A stretch of DNA of 54,903 nucleotides from contig JACZXH010000014.1 of NCBI GenBank assembly GCA_022571715.1, positions 1 through 54,903 on the forward strand, written 5' to 3'. Shown piece after piece: positions 35,419-44,914 of the stretch (the stretch's first letter is position 1; the number at the start of each line of letters is the position of its first letter). The position numbers and the translations under genes were made by a program. The stretch comes from Bacteroidota bacterium (lineage in GTDB: Bacteria > Bacteroidota > Bacteroidia > Cytophagales > Cyclobacteriaceae). Below the pieces are notes generated by a model. The model saw nothing but the letters and a program-made list of their open reading frames with translations. It made no database searches and was not told where the DNA came from.

Positions 35419-35919
35419 TTAAAATTGAATAAGTATCTGATTTTTCTCTACACTGTCACCAACATTAACACTAATTTCTTTTATTATACCATCAACAGGC
35501 GACATGATCACATTTTCCATTTTCATAGCTTCCAACACAATTACATTGCCTCCCTTTGTTACTTCATCCCCTACCTGACAGCGAATTTCCATAATCAGAC
35601 CAGGCATCGGAGCTTTTATGTTAATTATTTCTGATGTAAGCTCCTGATTCATTCCCATTTTCTCAAGCAACAGATCATGTCGGTCTCTAAGTACAATCTT
35701 ATGTTTCCTGCCGTTGACTTTCAATACGAACGTTTTATTCTCTGGATCGGCATCCAATACACTTACTTTATATCTCGTACGGCCATTACGGGCAATCATT
35801 GCACCATCCCCCAACGATGTAATTTCCAGTGAAAAGGCTTTACCGTTTATAATAAAGTGTGACCCAGCCTGTTCTTGAATCTCAAATTCATCCCTGTCGT
35901 TAAGAATTGCTTTGATCAT
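35419..35919 (-). CDS. Biotin/lipoyl carrier protein (acyl-CoA carboxylase biotin carboxyl carrier-like)
   Basis: The C-terminal 70 residues of this 166-residue protein form a biotinyl domain: IKAPMPGLIMEIRCQVGDEV, the biotinylation motif EAMKMEN with the modified Lys near residue 132, and the matching half SPVDGIIKEISVNVGDSVEKNQ. The N-terminal 90 residues (KVNGRKHKIVLRDR) resemble the linker region seen at the end of acyl-CoA carboxylase alpha subunits. It is therefore more like the carrier of a propionyl/acyl-CoA carboxylase or decarboxylase than the fatty-acid AccB. No carboxylase subunit is adjacent. BirA encoded at 28909 would attach the biotin. TATTTTTG at 35954-35947 (minus) is a candidate -7 element. 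Confidence 0.85.
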   Translation of the reverse strand: MIKAILNDRDEFEIQEQAGSHFIINGKAFSLEITSLGDGAMIARNGRTRYKVSVLDADPENKTFVLKVNGRKHKIVLRDRHDLLLEKMGMNQELTSEIINIKAPMPGLIMEIRCQVGDEVTKGGNVIVLEAMKMENVIMSPVDGIIKEISVNVGDSVEKNQILIQF

Positions 35920-35946
35920 AATTATTTACTACGTATCCTGCATATG

Positions 35947-35954
35947 CAAAAATA
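35947..35954 (-). promoter_or_regulatory. Candidate -7 element for the biotinyl carrier gene
   Basis: TATTTTTG on the minus strand, 28 bases before the ATG at 35919. No clear -33 TTG at the normal distance. Confidence 0.35.
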
Positions 35955-36033
35955 GAATTTTATAATTGTTTATAGGATTTTTTCACATCAATGAATGGTT
36001 AATTTTTGCTTATATATCTTTTTAATACAAAAG

Positions 36034-36064
36034 TTTGATTAAAATAAAAAAGCCTCTATTTTTG
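36034..36064 (+). promoter_or_regulatory. Promoter of the tRNA-Tyr/Gly/Thr-tuf unit
   Basis: TTTG (36034-36037), 19 bases, TATTTTTG (36057-36064): a full match to the Bacteroidota form, about 75 bases before tRNA-Tyr. No terminator is seen between the tRNAs and tuf, so this promoter may serve all four genes. Confidence 0.6.
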
Positions 36065-36138
36065 CACTTCCTTAAAAATGGAGTGGGATAAATATGTGCC
36101 GTTTTCAGGGTTAATGAGTTCTTTTATTGATAGTTTCG

Positions 36139-36220
36139 GGGGATGTCGCATAGTGGCAATTGCAACGGACTGTAAATCCGTCGACTCAGGTCTTCGCTGG
36201 TTCGAGTCCAGCCATCCCCA
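36139..36220 (+). tRNA. tRNA-Tyr (GTA)
   Basis: A class II tRNA of 82 bases. The acceptor is GGGGATG/CATCCCC, the anticodon stem ACGGA/TCCGT with loop CTGTAAA (anticodon GTA), there is a long variable arm with GAC/GTC, and the T-arm is GCTGG-TTCGAGT-CCAGC. The discriminator is A; CCA is not encoded. Confidence 0.96.
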
Positions 36221-36239
36221 CATCCGTTGATACGGAAAT

Positions 36240-36312
36240 GCGGGAGTAGCTCAGTTGGTAGAGCGACAGCCTTCCAAGCTGTAGGTCGCGGGTTCGAGCC
36301 TCGTCTCCCGCT
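36240..36312 (+). tRNA. tRNA-Gly (TCC)
   Basis: 73 bases. Acceptor GCGGGAG/CTCCCGC, D-arm GCTC/GAGC, anticodon loop CTTCCAA (anticodon TCC) on stem ACAGC/GCTGT, and a GTTCGAGC T-loop. The 3' CCA is not encoded. It lies 19 bases after tRNA-Tyr. Confidence 0.96.
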
Positions 36313-36404
36313 CTAACATTGGTTGATTGAATGCAGGATAGTAGGTTCCGAGTTTGCAAATGATACTTTTAAATCGGCAATCTGCAAATCACCAACTAAT
36401 ATCA

Positions 36405-36476
36405 GCCGATGTAGCTCAGAGGTAGAGCGCTTCCTTGGTAAGGAAGAGGTCACGGGTTCAAATCCCGTCATTGGCT
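36405..36476 (+). tRNA. tRNA-Thr (GGT)
   Basis: 72 bases. Acceptor GCCGATG/CATTGGC with one G-T pair, D-arm GCTC/GAGC, anticodon stem CTTCC/GGAAG with loop TTGGTAA (anticodon GGT), T-arm CGGG-TTCAAAT-CCCG. Discriminator T, no encoded CCA. It precedes tuf by 75 bases. Confidence 0.95.
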
Positions 36477-36551
36477 CGAAATAATCTGTAGAATGAATAT
36501 TTTAAATTAATTTAATTAAATTTATATCAACTAAATAAGGATTTTTCAGAC

Positions 36552-37739
36552 ATGGCAAAAGAAATTTTTGATCGTTCCAAACCACATGTGAATATCGGAA
36601 CTATTGGTCACGTTGACCATGGTAAGACTACCTTAACCGCTGCCATTACTATGGTGTTGGCCAAGGAGGGTCTTTCAGAGGTAACAGAGTTTGCCTCCAT
36701 TGACAATGCTCCTGAAGAAAAGGAAAGAGGTATTACCATAAACACCGCACACGTTGAATACCGAACACACAACAGGCATTATGCCCATGTTGATTGTCCG
36801 GGTCACGCAGACTATGTAAAGAACATGGTGACTGGCGCTGCCCAGATGGACGGAGCTATTCTTGTAGTAGCGGCAACTGATGGACCTATGCCTCAGACCA
36901 GAGAGCATATCCTACTTGCGCGTCAGGTGGGGGTTCCTGCAATCGTAGTATTTATGAACAAAGTTGACCTTGTTGACGACCCGGAATTGCTTGAACTTGT
37001 AGATATGGAAATCAGAGAGCTTCTTACTTTCTACGAATTCCCGGGTGATGATATTCCTGTGATACAAGGTTCAGCACTGGGAGCGCTTAATGGTGAAGCC
37101 GAGTGGGAAGAAAAAGTGAAAGAATTGATGGAAGCTGTTGACAATTATATTCCGCTTCCCGAAAGACTCATCGATAAGGATTTCCTGATGCCGGTTGAAG
37201 ATGTATTCTCTATTACGGGAAGGGGCACAGTTGCAACAGGCAGAATTGAAAGAGGTATAATCAATTCTGGTGATCCGGTGGAAATACTTGGTATGGGAGC
37301 AGAGAATCTTACATCGGTTGTTACCGGTGTGGAAATGTTCCGTAAGATACTTGACAGAGGTGAAGCTGGTGACAACACCGGTCTTCTGCTTAGAGGTATT
37401 GAAAAAACGGAAGTTAAAAGGGGTATGGTGATCTGTAAACCTGGTTCTGTAACACCTCATCGAAAGTTCAAAGCGGAAGTGTATGTGCTTTCAAAAGAAG
37501 AAGGAGGTCGTCATACACCATTCTTTAATAAATATCGTCCACAATTTTATTTAAGAACAACAGACGTTACAGGTGAAATCATGCTTCCTGACGGAGTGGA
37601 AATGGTGATGCCTGGAGACAATGTCACAATAGATGTAGAACTGATCAATACCATAGCTATGGAAAAAGGCCTCAGATTTGCCATCCGTGAAGGCGGCAGA
37701 ACCGTGGGTGCTGGCCAGGTTACTGAAATTATTGAATAA
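36552..37739 (+). CDS. tuf: Elongation factor Tu
   Basis: EF-Tu of 395 residues. G-domain motifs are GHVDHGKTT (G1) at residue 18, RGITINTAH (switch I), DCPGHADY (G3) near 81, NKVDLVDD (G4) near 136 and GSALGAL (G5) near 174; domains II and III follow with the conserved [13 protein letters not shown] and the C-terminal [17 protein letters not shown]. It delivers aminoacyl-tRNA to the ribosome. It is read behind three tRNA genes and before tRNA-Trp-secE. A hairpin terminator (37765-37808) follows. The leader is A/T-rich with only a weak AAGGA before the ATG. Confidence 0.98.
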   Translation: MAKEIFDRSKPHVNIGTIGHVDHGKTTLTAAITMVLAKEGLSEVTEFASIDNAPEEKERGITINTAHVEYRTHNRHYAHVDCPGHADYVKNMVTGAAQMDGAILVVAATDGPMPQTREHILLARQVGVPAIVVFMNKVDLVDDPELLELVDMEIRELLTFYEFPGDDIPVIQGSALGALNGEAEWEEKVKELMEAVDNYIPLPERLIDKDFLMPVEDVFSITGRGTVATGRIERGIINSGDPVEILGMGAENLTSVVTGVEMFRKILDRGEAGDNTGLLLRGIEKTEVKRGMVICKPGSVTPHRKFKAEVYVLSKEEGGRHTPFFNKYRPQFYLRTTDVTGEIMLPDGVEMVMPGDNVTIDVELINTIAMEKGLRFAIREGGRTVGAGQVTEIIE

Positions 37740-37764
37740 GGTACAGACAAGCCATTTTTTGGTG

Positions 37765-37808
37765 CAAACGCGTTTCTAATTATTTATAAGAATCGCGTTT
37801 GTTTATAC
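37765..37808 (+). terminator. Terminator after tuf
   Basis: CAAACGCG (37765-37772) pairs with CGCGTTTG (37794-37801), with an inner TTC/GAA extension and an A/T loop; TTTATACTTTT follows. The last TTTG of the 3' strand is also the -33 element of the next promoter. Confidence 0.65.
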
Positions 37809-37828
37809 TTTTAAAAGTAATATCTTTG
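37798..37828 (+). promoter_or_regulatory. Promoter of tRNA-Trp-secE-nusG operon
   Basis: TTTG (37798-37801), 19 bases, TATCTTTG (37821-37828). It starts transcription about 18 bases before tRNA-Trp. The -33 element is embedded in the 3' arm of the tuf terminator. Confidence 0.6.
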
Positions 37829-37852
37829 CACTCGCTTTTGAAGGGCGCATGA

Positions 37853-37925
<73 letters not shown>

Positions 37926-37946
37926 CAAAGCAAAAAACCGGGGAAA

Positions 37947-38138
37947 ATGAATAAAATACAGGCATTTATAAGAGAATCAACAAATGAGATGATGTACAAG
38001 GTCAGTTGGCCAAAGTACAAAGATCTACAAAATTCTTCTGTGTTAGTTTTGATAGCGTCCTTGATTCTTGCTTTGTTTATAGGCGTGGTAGATTTTTCGT
38101 TTGAAAATTTAATGGAGTGGTTTTACACCGCTTTCTAA
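37947..38138 (+). CDS. secE: Preprotein translocase subunit SecE
   Basis: SecE of 63 residues. The start is ATG at 37947 (MNKIQAFIRES), preceded by GGGGAAA; the longer frame from GTG at 37923 would begin inside tRNA-Trp and is rejected. It has the conserved amphipathic helix with EMMYKVSWPKY and a single transmembrane helix (about 33-53). SecE braces SecY in the protein export channel. It stands between tRNA-Trp and nusG, the standard secE-nusG order; the gap to nusG is 10 bases. Confidence 0.95.
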   Translation: MNKIQAFIRESTNEMMYKVSWPKYKDLQNSSVLVLIASLILALFIGVVDFSFENLMEWFYTAF

Positions 38139-38148
38139 GCTGTAGGGA

Positions 38149-38706
38149 ATGAGTGATCCAAAGTGGTATGTAATCAGGGTTATCAGTGGCAAGGAAAAGA
38201 AGGTTAAGCTTTATCTGGAATCAGAAATAGAACATGAAGGCCTTCAAGAATTTATTCCTCAGGTACTGATTCCATCTGAAAAAGTTTATGAGATGCGTAA
38301 CGGAAAAAAACGTGTAAGAGAAAGGAATTTCTTTCCGGGTTATGTGCTTGTATCTGCCGATCTGACACACGGAGAAGCGAATCATATCATCAACAGTATT
38401 CCAGGAGTGATTGGTTTTCTTGGTTCCGGGGGGATGACCCATTCCAAAGTTCCTGTTCCGTTAAGGCAAGCGGAAATAAACCGGATTCTTGGAAAAGTGG
38501 ATGAAATTGATGATAACGAAGAAAAACTTGATACGCCTTATATAATTGGTGAATCAGTAAAAGTAATGGATGGCCCGTTCAGTGGTTTTATTGGTACGGT
38601 AAAGGAAGTTTTTGAAGAGCGTAAGAAGCTGAACGTAATGGTGAAGATATTTGGCAGGAATACCCCTGTTGAATTGAGTTATATGCAAGTTGAAAAAATT
38701 GACTAA
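38149..38706 (+). CDS. nusG: Transcription termination/antitermination factor NusG
   Basis: NusG of 185 residues. The N-terminal NGN domain has [15 protein letters not shown] at residue 5 and [10 protein letters not shown] near 62; the C-terminal KOW domain (about 125-185) has [18 protein letters not shown]. NusG binds RNA polymerase and couples it to the ribosome or Rho. It follows secE and precedes rplK by five bases in the classical order. There is no insertion between the two domains. This is an ordinary, full-length copy rather than an RfaH-like specialised paralogue, judged from position and the intact KOW motif. Confidence 0.97.
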   Translation: MSDPKWYVIRVISGKEKKVKLYLESEIEHEGLQEFIPQVLIPSEKVYEMRNGKKRVRERNFFPGYVLVSADLTHGEANHIINSIPGVIGFLGSGGMTHSKVPVPLRQAEINRILGKVDEIDDNEEKLDTPYIIGESVKVMDGPFSGFIGTVKEVFEERKKLNVMVKIFGRNTPVELSYMQVEKID

Positions 38707-38711
38707 AGAAA

Positions 38712-39155
38712 ATGGCTAAGGAAAAAAGCGGATATCTAAAGCTTCAAATAAGAGGTGGACAAGCTAATCCTTCTCCTCCTGTGGGCCCTGCATTGGGAAG
38801 TAAGGGGTTGAACATCATGGATTTTTGCAAGCAGTTTAATTCCAGAACCCAGGAAAAGAAAGGCCAGGTGCTTCCGGTAGTAATTACAATATACGCAGAT
38901 AAATCTTTTGATTTTGTAATTAAAACACCACCAGCTGCTGTCCTGATTAAAGAAGCGGCTAAAAAGAAAAAAGGATCACCCGAACCCAACCGTGAGAAAG
39001 TCGGATCAGTTAGTTGGGACCAAGTAAAACAGATTGCCAAAACCAAAATGCCGGATCTGAATTCATTTACGATTGAATCGGGAATGAAAATGGTGGCAGG
39101 TACAGCAAGAAGTATGGGAATAACCGTTTCCGGGCAAGCACCCTGGGAGAATTAA
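38712..39155 (+). CDS. rplK: 50S ribosomal protein L11
   Basis: L11 of 147 residues. The N-terminal domain has [20 protein letters not shown] and [12 protein letters not shown]; the RNA-binding C-terminal domain ends [17 protein letters not shown]11 forms the GTPase-associated centre with 23S rRNA and the L10-L7/L12 stalk and is the target of thiostrepton; the proline-rich helix is intact. It is followed by rplA in the usual order, and in other bacteria L1 represses this L11-L1 pair. The gap to the L1 ATG is 12 bases; I see no obvious L1 target stem in the short nusG-rplK gap. Confidence 0.97.
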   Translation: MAKEKSGYLKLQIRGGQANPSPPVGPALGSKGLNIMDFCKQFNSRTQEKKGQVLPVVITIYADKSFDFVIKTPPAAVLIKEAAKKKKGSPEPNREKVGSVSWDQVKQIAKTKMPDLNSFTIESGMKMVAGTARSMGITVSGQAPWEN

Positions 39156-39167
39156 TTTTTATTGAAT

Positions 39168-39866
39168 ATGACAAAACTGACTAAAAATCAGAAGAAAGCA
39201 TTTGAAAACTACAATGCATCCGAAGAGTATTCTTTGGAAGATGCCAGCAAGTTATTGAAACAGATAAATTATGCTAAATTTGATGCCTCTGTTGATGTGA
39301 ACGTCCGACTTGGTGTAGATCCTAAAAAATCCGATCAGATGGTTCGAGGGATTGTAACATTACCCCACGGAACAGGTAAAAAAATAAAAGTACTGGTTCT
39401 ATGCACCCCGGACAAGGAACAGGAAGCAAAAGACGCTGGTGCGGACTACGTAGGTCTCGATGATTATATTAAGAAAATAGAAGGTGGGTGGACAGATATT
39501 GATGTGATCATTACCATGCCAGCCGTAATGGCTAAAGTAGGTAAACTTGGACGCATTCTTGGTCCGAGGGGATTAATGCCAAACCCTAAGGCCGGCACTG
39601 TAACTCCTGATGTGGGGAAAGCTGTAAATGATGTAAAAGCCGGTAAGATAGATTTTAAAGTAGATAAGTTTGGAATTATACATGCGGGTATAGGTAAAAT
39701 ATCTTTCGAACCAAAAAATATTGTTGAAAATGTATCTGAAATTATTCAAACCATATCGAAACTGAAGCCGGCATCAGCCAAGGGTACATATTTCAAAAGT
39801 ATCAATCTTTCGAGCACAATGAGCCCGGGAATAAAAATTGATAAGAGTTCAATAGAAGGGATATAA
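39168..39866 (+). CDS. rplA: 50S ribosomal protein L1
   Basis: L1 of 232 residues. ATG at 39168 is chosen; a TTG two codons upstream is in frame. Signature segments are [25 protein letters not shown] near residue 37, LPHGTGK near 65, the [21 protein letters not shown] hinge near 127 and [19 protein letters not shown] near 160. L1 binds the mobile stalk of 23S rRNA and, in many bacteria, represses its own operon. It lies between rplK and rplJ with only a 2-base gap to rplJ, so translation is probably coupled. Confidence 0.97.
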   Translation: MTKLTKNQKKAFENYNASEEYSLEDASKLLKQINYAKFDASVDVNVRLGVDPKKSDQMVRGIVTLPHGTGKKIKVLVLCTPDKEQEAKDAGADYVGLDDYIKKIEGGWTDIDVIITMPAVMAKVGKLGRILGPRGLMPNPKAGTVTPDVGKAVNDVKAGKIDFKVDKFGIIHAGIGKISFEPKNIVENVSEIIQTISKLKPASAKGTYFKSINLSSTMSPGIKIDKSSIEGI

Positions 39867-39868
39867 TC

Positions 39869-40408
39869 ATGACAAGGGATGAAAAGGTAAGGGTAATTGA
39901 TGAACTGTCGGAGCGGCTGTCCAATAATGAATATTTTTATATTACAGATGCATCTGGATTTTCTGTAAATCAGATAAATACTTTTAGGAGAATGTGTTTT
40001 GACAAAGGACTCCAATTTAAAGTCTATAAAAATACGCTCATCAAAAAAGCACTTGATAAACAGGAAAATGATTATTCGGCATTTGATGGTACGGATGTGT
40101 TAAAAAGTTATTCAGGAATAATTTTTAGTCCTGAATCGGCGAATCTTCCTGCGAAAGTCATAAGAGAATTCAGAAAAAAAGGTTTTTCTGAAGGTAAACC
40201 AAAATTAAAAGCTGCTTGCATAGAAAGAGAGATATTTATTGGCGAGGAGTATCTTAAAACACTCAGTGAGTTTAAATCTAAAAACGAGCTCATCAGTGAA
40301 ATCATTAGTCTTCTCCAGTCTCCGGTTAAGAATGTAATGTTAGCATTGGAGAGTGGAAAGCATACTATCGTCGGAATTATTAAAACGTTATCAGAAAGAG
40401 ACAAGTAA
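39869..40408 (+). CDS. rplJ: 50S ribosomal protein L10
   Basis: L10 of 179 residues. It opens MTRDEKVRVIDELSERL and continues with YITDASGFSVNQINTFRR and KVYKNTLIKKAL in the rRNA-binding domain; the C-terminal helix (about 140-179) carries the L7/L12 dimers. It anchors the GTPase-activating stalk. The ATG follows the L1 stop by two bases, so no separate L10 leader of the type known in E. coli exists here. A 52-base A/T-rich gap precedes rplL. Confidence 0.95.
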   Translation: MTRDEKVRVIDELSERLSNNEYFYITDASGFSVNQINTFRRMCFDKGLQFKVYKNTLIKKALDKQENDYSAFDGTDVLKSYSGIIFSPESANLPAKVIREFRKKGFSEGKPKLKAACIEREIFIGEEYLKTLSEFKSKNELISEIISLLQSPVKNVMLALESGKHTIVGIIKTLSERDK

Positions 40409-40460
40409 TATTATTTATTGTTAAACCAAAATTGTAACAAATTTTAAAATTATATTAGTA

Positions 40461-40841
40461 ATGGCGGACTTAAAAGCATTTGCAGATCAGTTAGTGAATT
40501 TAACAGTTAAAGAAGTAAACGAGCTGGCTGAAATTCTTAAGGATGAGTATGGTATTGAGCCTGCTGCGGCAGCTGCTCCAGTAATGGTTGCGGCAGGAGA
40601 TGGCGGTGATGAAGGCAGTAAAGAAGAAAAATCAGCTTTCGATGTTGTTCTAACTTCACCGGGTGGAGCAAAACTTGCTGTAGTTAAGCTGGTTAAAGAA
40701 CTTACCGGTCTTGGATTGAAAGAATCTAAGGAGCTAGTTGACAGCTATCCAAAAGCAATTAAAGAAGGTGTAGCTAAAGACGAAGCAGAAGGATTAAAAA
40801 AACAGCTTGAAGAAGCTGGCGCTGAAGTAGAGTTGAAGTAG
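40461..40841 (+). CDS. rplL: 50S ribosomal protein L7/L12
   Basis: L7/L12 of 126 residues. An N-terminal dimerisation region (about 1-33) and an Ala/Gly-rich hinge ([18 protein letters not shown]) lead to the C-terminal domain with KIxVIKxVR-like [25 protein letters not shown] and the end GAEVELK. Four copies per ribosome bind translation factors. It is followed by a 152-base gap with a stem-loop before rpoB. Length and order match other Bacteroidota. Confidence 0.97.
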   Translation: MADLKAFADQLVNLTVKEVNELAEILKDEYGIEPAAAAAPVMVAAGDGGDEGSKEEKSAFDVVLTSPGGAKLAVVKLVKELTGLGLKESKELVDSYPKAIKEGVAKDEAEGLKKQLEEAGAEVELK

Positions 40842-40890
40842 TACTTTGACTCAGGAATATCTTTTGTGACAGCAATAGGCCTGGCCAGAA

Positions 40891-40914
40891 ACAGTCAGGT
40901 CTTTTCCTGTCTGT
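40891..40914 (+). other. Stem-loop between rplL and rpoB
   Basis: ACAGTCAGG pairs with CCTGTCTGT (8 of 9 bp) around a TCTTTT loop. No T-run follows, so it is not a plain terminator. In other bacteria this gap holds an attenuator and an RNase III site that set ribosomal protein versus polymerase output; this hairpin may play such a role. Confidence 0.4.
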
Positions 40915-40993
40915 ATACAGTATAATGAATTGAGTATCAAAATTGACTAGCAGTAGGGCTGTCAGTTAAATTAAAACCTTAAATTTAGAAGCT

Positions 40994-43900
40994 TTGACAA
41001 ACTCAAAAAAAAGTACGAAAAGAAAAAGTTTCTCTTCCATTAAAAGGGTTATCGATTATCCTGATTTTCTTAGTCTTCAATTAAAATCATACGAGGATTT
41101 TTTGCAGTTAGATACCCCAGCAGAAAAAAGACAACAGGAAGGCCTGTATAAGGTTTTTTCTGAAAACTATCCAATATCGGACTCCAGAGAAAACTACCTG
41201 CTTGAATTTATCGATTATATGTTAGATCCGCCCAAGTACTCTGTTAAAGAGTGCATCGATCGTGGATTGACTTTCTCCGTCCCCTTAAAAGCAAAGCTCA
41301 GGCTTTCGTGTAATGATGAAGACAATGAGGATTTTGAAACGATTGAACAGGAAGTATTTCTTGGAAACATTCCATATATGACCAATAAAGGATCGTTTGT
41401 CATCAATGGAGCCGAAAGAGTAATTGTATCCCAGTTGCACAGATCACCGGGAGTGTTTTTTGCACAAAGTAAGCATACCAACGGCACCAAACTTTACTCT
41501 GCAAGGATCATTCCTTTTAAAGGGTCATGGATAGAATTTGCTACTGATGTGAATAATGTAATGTATTCTTACATTGACAGGAAAAAGAAATTTCCGGTTA
41601 CCACATTGTTAAGAGCTATTGGATACGGATCTGACAAAGATATTTTGGATCTGTTTGGGTTGTCGGAAGAAGTTGATGCAACCGTAAAAGCGCTCAAAAA
41701 AGTTATCGGCAGAAAACTTGCCGCCAGGGTTCTCCGTACATGGACAGAAGATTTTGTAGATGAGGATACGGGCGAAGTGGTTTCGATTGACAGAAACGAG
41801 GTGCTTCTCGAACGGGACCATGTGATTGAGGATGTAGATATTGAAACCATTCTTGATTCGGGTACCAAGTCAATCATACTTCACAAGGATGATGTCAGCA
41901 TTACCGATTACCAGATCATTTTCAATACGCTGGCTAAAGATAATTCAAACTCCGAAAAAGAAGCCGTAGAGCAGATATATCGCCAGTTAAGAAATACCGA
42001 TGCTCCGGATGAACAAACAGCACGAGATATTATACAGAGCTTGTTTTTCAGTGAAAAAAGGTATGATCTGGGTGAAGTGGGCAGATACAGGATCAATAAA
42101 AAGCTGGGGCTTGATATTGATTCAGACAAAAGAGTACTTACGACTGAAGATATTATTCTGATCGTAAAATATCTCATTGGCCTGATCAACTCAAAGGCCG
42201 TTGTGGATGATATCGACCACCTCTCTAATAGGAGGGTAAGAACTGTCGGAGAGCAACTCTATACACAGTTTGGTGTTGGTTTGTCCAGAATGGCCAGAAC
42301 CATTAAGGAGAGGATGAATGTACGGGATAACGAGGATTTCAAACCGGTCGATCTGATAAATGCGCGAACGCTATCTTCTGTTATAAATTCTTTCTTTGGT
42401 ACTAATCAGCTTTCACAATTCATGGATCAAACCAATCCGCTCGCTGAAATAACTCATAAACGAAGGATGTCAGCTTTGGGACCCGGTGGTTTATCAAGGG
42501 AAAGGGCTGGTTTTGAAGTGAGAGATGTACATTATACTCACTATGGAAGACTTTGCACAATAGAAACTCCGGAAGGTCCTAATATTGGCCTGATATCTTC
42601 ATTATGTGTACATGCCAAAGTGAATGCCATGGGCTTTATCGAAACCCCCTATCGTAAGGTGGTTAAGGGTAAAGTAAACATGAGTGCAAATGTGGTTTAT
42701 CTTACCGCTGAGGAAGAGGATACATTCAACATCGCACAGGCAAATGCACCATTGACGGACAAAGGTGAATTTATTAATGATACGGTAAAAGCAAGGTACG
42801 AAGGTGATTTTCCGGTTGTTAAACCTGAAGAGGTTTCTTATATGGACATTGCACCAAACCAGATTGTGTCAGTTGCTGCTTCATTAATTCCATTCCTTGA
42901 GCATGACGATGCAAACAGGGCGCTGATGGGCTCTAATATGCAACGTCAGGCAGTACCGCTTATGAAACCTCAAGCTCCCATTGTGGGAACCGGACTGGAA
43001 GAACGAGTTGCATTGGATTCGCGGGCGCTGATCATTGCTGAAGAAAATGGTGTAGTTGAATACGTGGATGCAAACAAGATCATAATCAGATATGATTTTT
43101 CTGAAGATGATCTGTTAACCACTTTCGATACCGAAGTCAGAACGTACAACCTGACCAAATTCAGAAGAACAAATCAGGATACCTGCATAAACCTGAAATC
43201 GTTGGTTTTTAAAGGTGACAATGTACAAAAAGGACAGCCACTTTGTGAAGGATTTGCCACAAAAAATGGCGAACTCGCTCTGGGAAGAAATCTAAAAGTA
43301 GCATTTATGCCCTGGCAAGGTTATAACTTTGAAGATGCCATCGTCATTTCCGAAAAAGTAGTGCGTGAGGATGTGTTCACATCCATACACATTGAAGAAT
43401 TCGAACTCGAGGTAAGAGATACTAAACGGGGTGAAGAGGAATTTACATCTGAGATTCCAAACGTAAGCGAAGAAGCCGTTAAGAATCTTGATGAAAATGG
43501 CATTATTAGGGTAGGAGCTGAAGTTACCGAGGGCGATATACTCATTGGAAAGATCACGCCTAAAGGTGAATCAGATCCTACTCCGGAGGAAAAACTGCTC
43601 CGGGCGATTTTTGGCGATAAAGCCGGAGACGTTAAAGATGCATCGCTGAAGGCTTCCCCTTCATTGCGAGGGGTCGTGATTGATACAAAGCTTTTCAGCA
43701 GGCCTAAAAAAGATAAAGATTCACGTGTCAGGTCCAAAAAAGAGGTGGAGACACTCAAATCAAAATACAGTAGCGACTTGCTGGCATTACGTAAGATTGT
43801 AATTGAAAAGATTACTCAAATTCTCGATGGTAAAACCAGCGCCGGAGTTAAACACAAGTTTGGCGACGTGATGATAAGTAAGAGGACAAAATTCAATGCC

Positions 43901-44869
43901 AGTAACATTGAGCAGAATTTGTTTCCTGAGAAAAACGCTTATCGCGATGAGAGTAACTACAATGTTCCGGAGGAAGTAAATCTCATTTCTGACATAAAGC
44001 TTGATAACTGGACAACCAATGAAAAAATAAATGAAATGCTTGTTAAGCTTATCAAGAGCTATCTAAACAAAAGAAACGAATTTTCAAGTAACTTCAAGAG
44101 AGAGAAATTTTCACTTGAAGTGGGAGATGAACTACCAGCAGGTATTGTTCAGCTTGCTAAAGTTTACGTAGCTAAAAAGAGAAAGCTTAAGGTTGGCGAT
44201 AAAATGGCAGGGAGGCACGGTAACAAAGGTGTAGTAGCCCGGATTGTACGGAAAGAGGATATGCCGTTTATGGAAGACGGCACACCTGTTGATATCGTGC
44301 TTAACCCGTTGGGTGTACCTTCCAGAATGAACCTTGGTCAGATTTATGAGACGGTACTTGGTTGGGCAGGATTGAAGCTGGGAAGAAAATATTCAACGCC
44401 GATTTTCGACGGAGCTACCATTGAGGAGGTTGCTTCCGAGCTTAAGGAAGCCAATCTTCCCGAATTTGGGCGAACTTATCTGTACGACGGGCTTTCCGGC
44501 GATAAGTTTGATCAGAAAATTACCGTAGGTGTGATTTATATGCTTAAACTGGGACATCTTGTAGATGATAAAATGCATGCAAGGTCAATTGGTCCTTATT
44601 CACTCATTACGCAGCAACCTCTTGGTGGTAAAGCGCAATTTGGTGGTCAACGTTTTGGTGAAATGGAAGTATGGGCGCTGGAAGCTTTCGGTGCTTCGCA
44701 TGTACTTCAGGAAATTCTTACCATCAAATCAGATGATGTGATTGGACGTGCCAAAGCTTATGAGGCTATTGTAAAAGGTGAAAATATGACAAAGCCAAAT
44801 ATACCGGAGTCATTCAATGTGCTTGTTCATGAATTACGCGGTTTAGGGCTTGAGATTACACTTGAATAA
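40994..44869 (+). CDS. rpoB: DNA-directed RNA polymerase subunit beta
   Basis: RpoB of 1291 residues, within the Bacteroidota size range. The rifampicin region reads [33 protein letters not shown], with the wild-type Gln, Asp, His and Ser positions, so sensitivity is expected. Further landmarks are the [10 protein letters not shown] and [19 protein letters not shown] blocks and, near the end, [37 protein letters not shown]. The start appears to be TTG at 40994 with no strong Shine-Dalgarno. Together with rpoC 45 bases later it forms the polymerase core. It probably shares the rplK-rplL transcript. Confidence 0.98.
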   Translation: MTNSKKSTKRKSFSSIKRVIDYPDFLSLQLKSYEDFLQLDTPAEKRQQEGLYKVFSENYPISDSRENYLLEFIDYMLDPPKYSVKECIDRGLTFSVPLKAKLRLSCNDEDNEDFETIEQEVFLGNIPYMTNKGSFVINGAERVIVSQLHRSPGVFFAQSKHTNGTKLYSARIIPFKGSWIEFATDVNNVMYSYIDRKKKFPVTTLLRAIGYGSDKDILDLFGLSEEVDATVKALKKVIGRKLAARVLRTWTEDFVDEDTGEVVSIDRNEVLLERDHVIEDVDIETILDSGTKSIILHKDDVSITDYQIIFNTLAKDNSNSEKEAVEQIYRQLRNTDAPDEQTARDIIQSLFFSEKRYDLGEVGRYRINKKLGLDIDSDKRVLTTEDIILIVKYLIGLINSKAVVDDIDHLSNRRVRTVGEQLYTQFGVGLSRMARTIKERMNVRDNEDFKPVDLINARTLSSVINSFFGTNQLSQFMDQTNPLAEITHKRRMSALGPGGLSRERAGFEVRDVHYTHYGRLCTIETPEGPNIGLISSLCVHAKVNAMGFIETPYRKVVKGKVNMSANVVYLTAEEEDTFNIAQANAPLTDKGEFINDTVKARYEGDFPVVKPEEVSYMDIAPNQIVSVAASLIPFLEHDDANRALMGSNMQRQAVPLMKPQAPIVGTGLEERVALDSRALIIAEENGVVEYVDANKIIIRYDFSEDDLLTTFDTEVRTYNLTKFRRTNQDTCINLKSLVFKGDNVQKGQPLCEGFATKNGELALGRNLKVAFMPWQGYNFEDAIVISEKVVREDVFTSIHIEEFELEVRDTKRGEEEFTSEIPNVSEEAVKNLDENGIIRVGAEVTEGDILIGKITPKGESDPTPEEKLLRAIFGDKAGDVKDASLKASPSLRGVVIDTKLFSRPKKDKDSRVRSKKEVETLKSKYSSDLLALRKIVIEKITQILDGKTSAGVKHKFGDVMISKRTKFNASNIEQNLFPEKNAYRDESNYNVPEEVNLISDIKLDNWTTNEKINEMLVKLIKSYLNKRNEFSSNFKREKFSLEVGDELPAGIVQLAKVYVAKKRKLKVGDKMAGRHGNKGVVARIVRKEDMPFMEDGTPVDIVLNPLGVPSRMNLGQIYETVLGWAGLKLGRKYSTPIFDGATIEEVASELKEANLPEFGRTYLYDGLSGDKFDQKITVGVIYMLKLGHLVDDKMHARSIGPYSLITQQPLGGKAQFGGQRFGEMEVWALEAFGASHVLQEILTIKSDDVIGRAKAYEAIVKGENMTKPNIPESFNVLVHELRGLGLEITLE

Positions 44870-44914
44870 TTATTACTGATATTCCAAGTTAATAGAGATT
44901 ATTAAACTTTTATT

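Noticed and set aside
43321-43758. 145-codon minus-strand frame inside rpoB
   Set aside because: Low-complexity Ser-rich shadow of the real rpoB frame.
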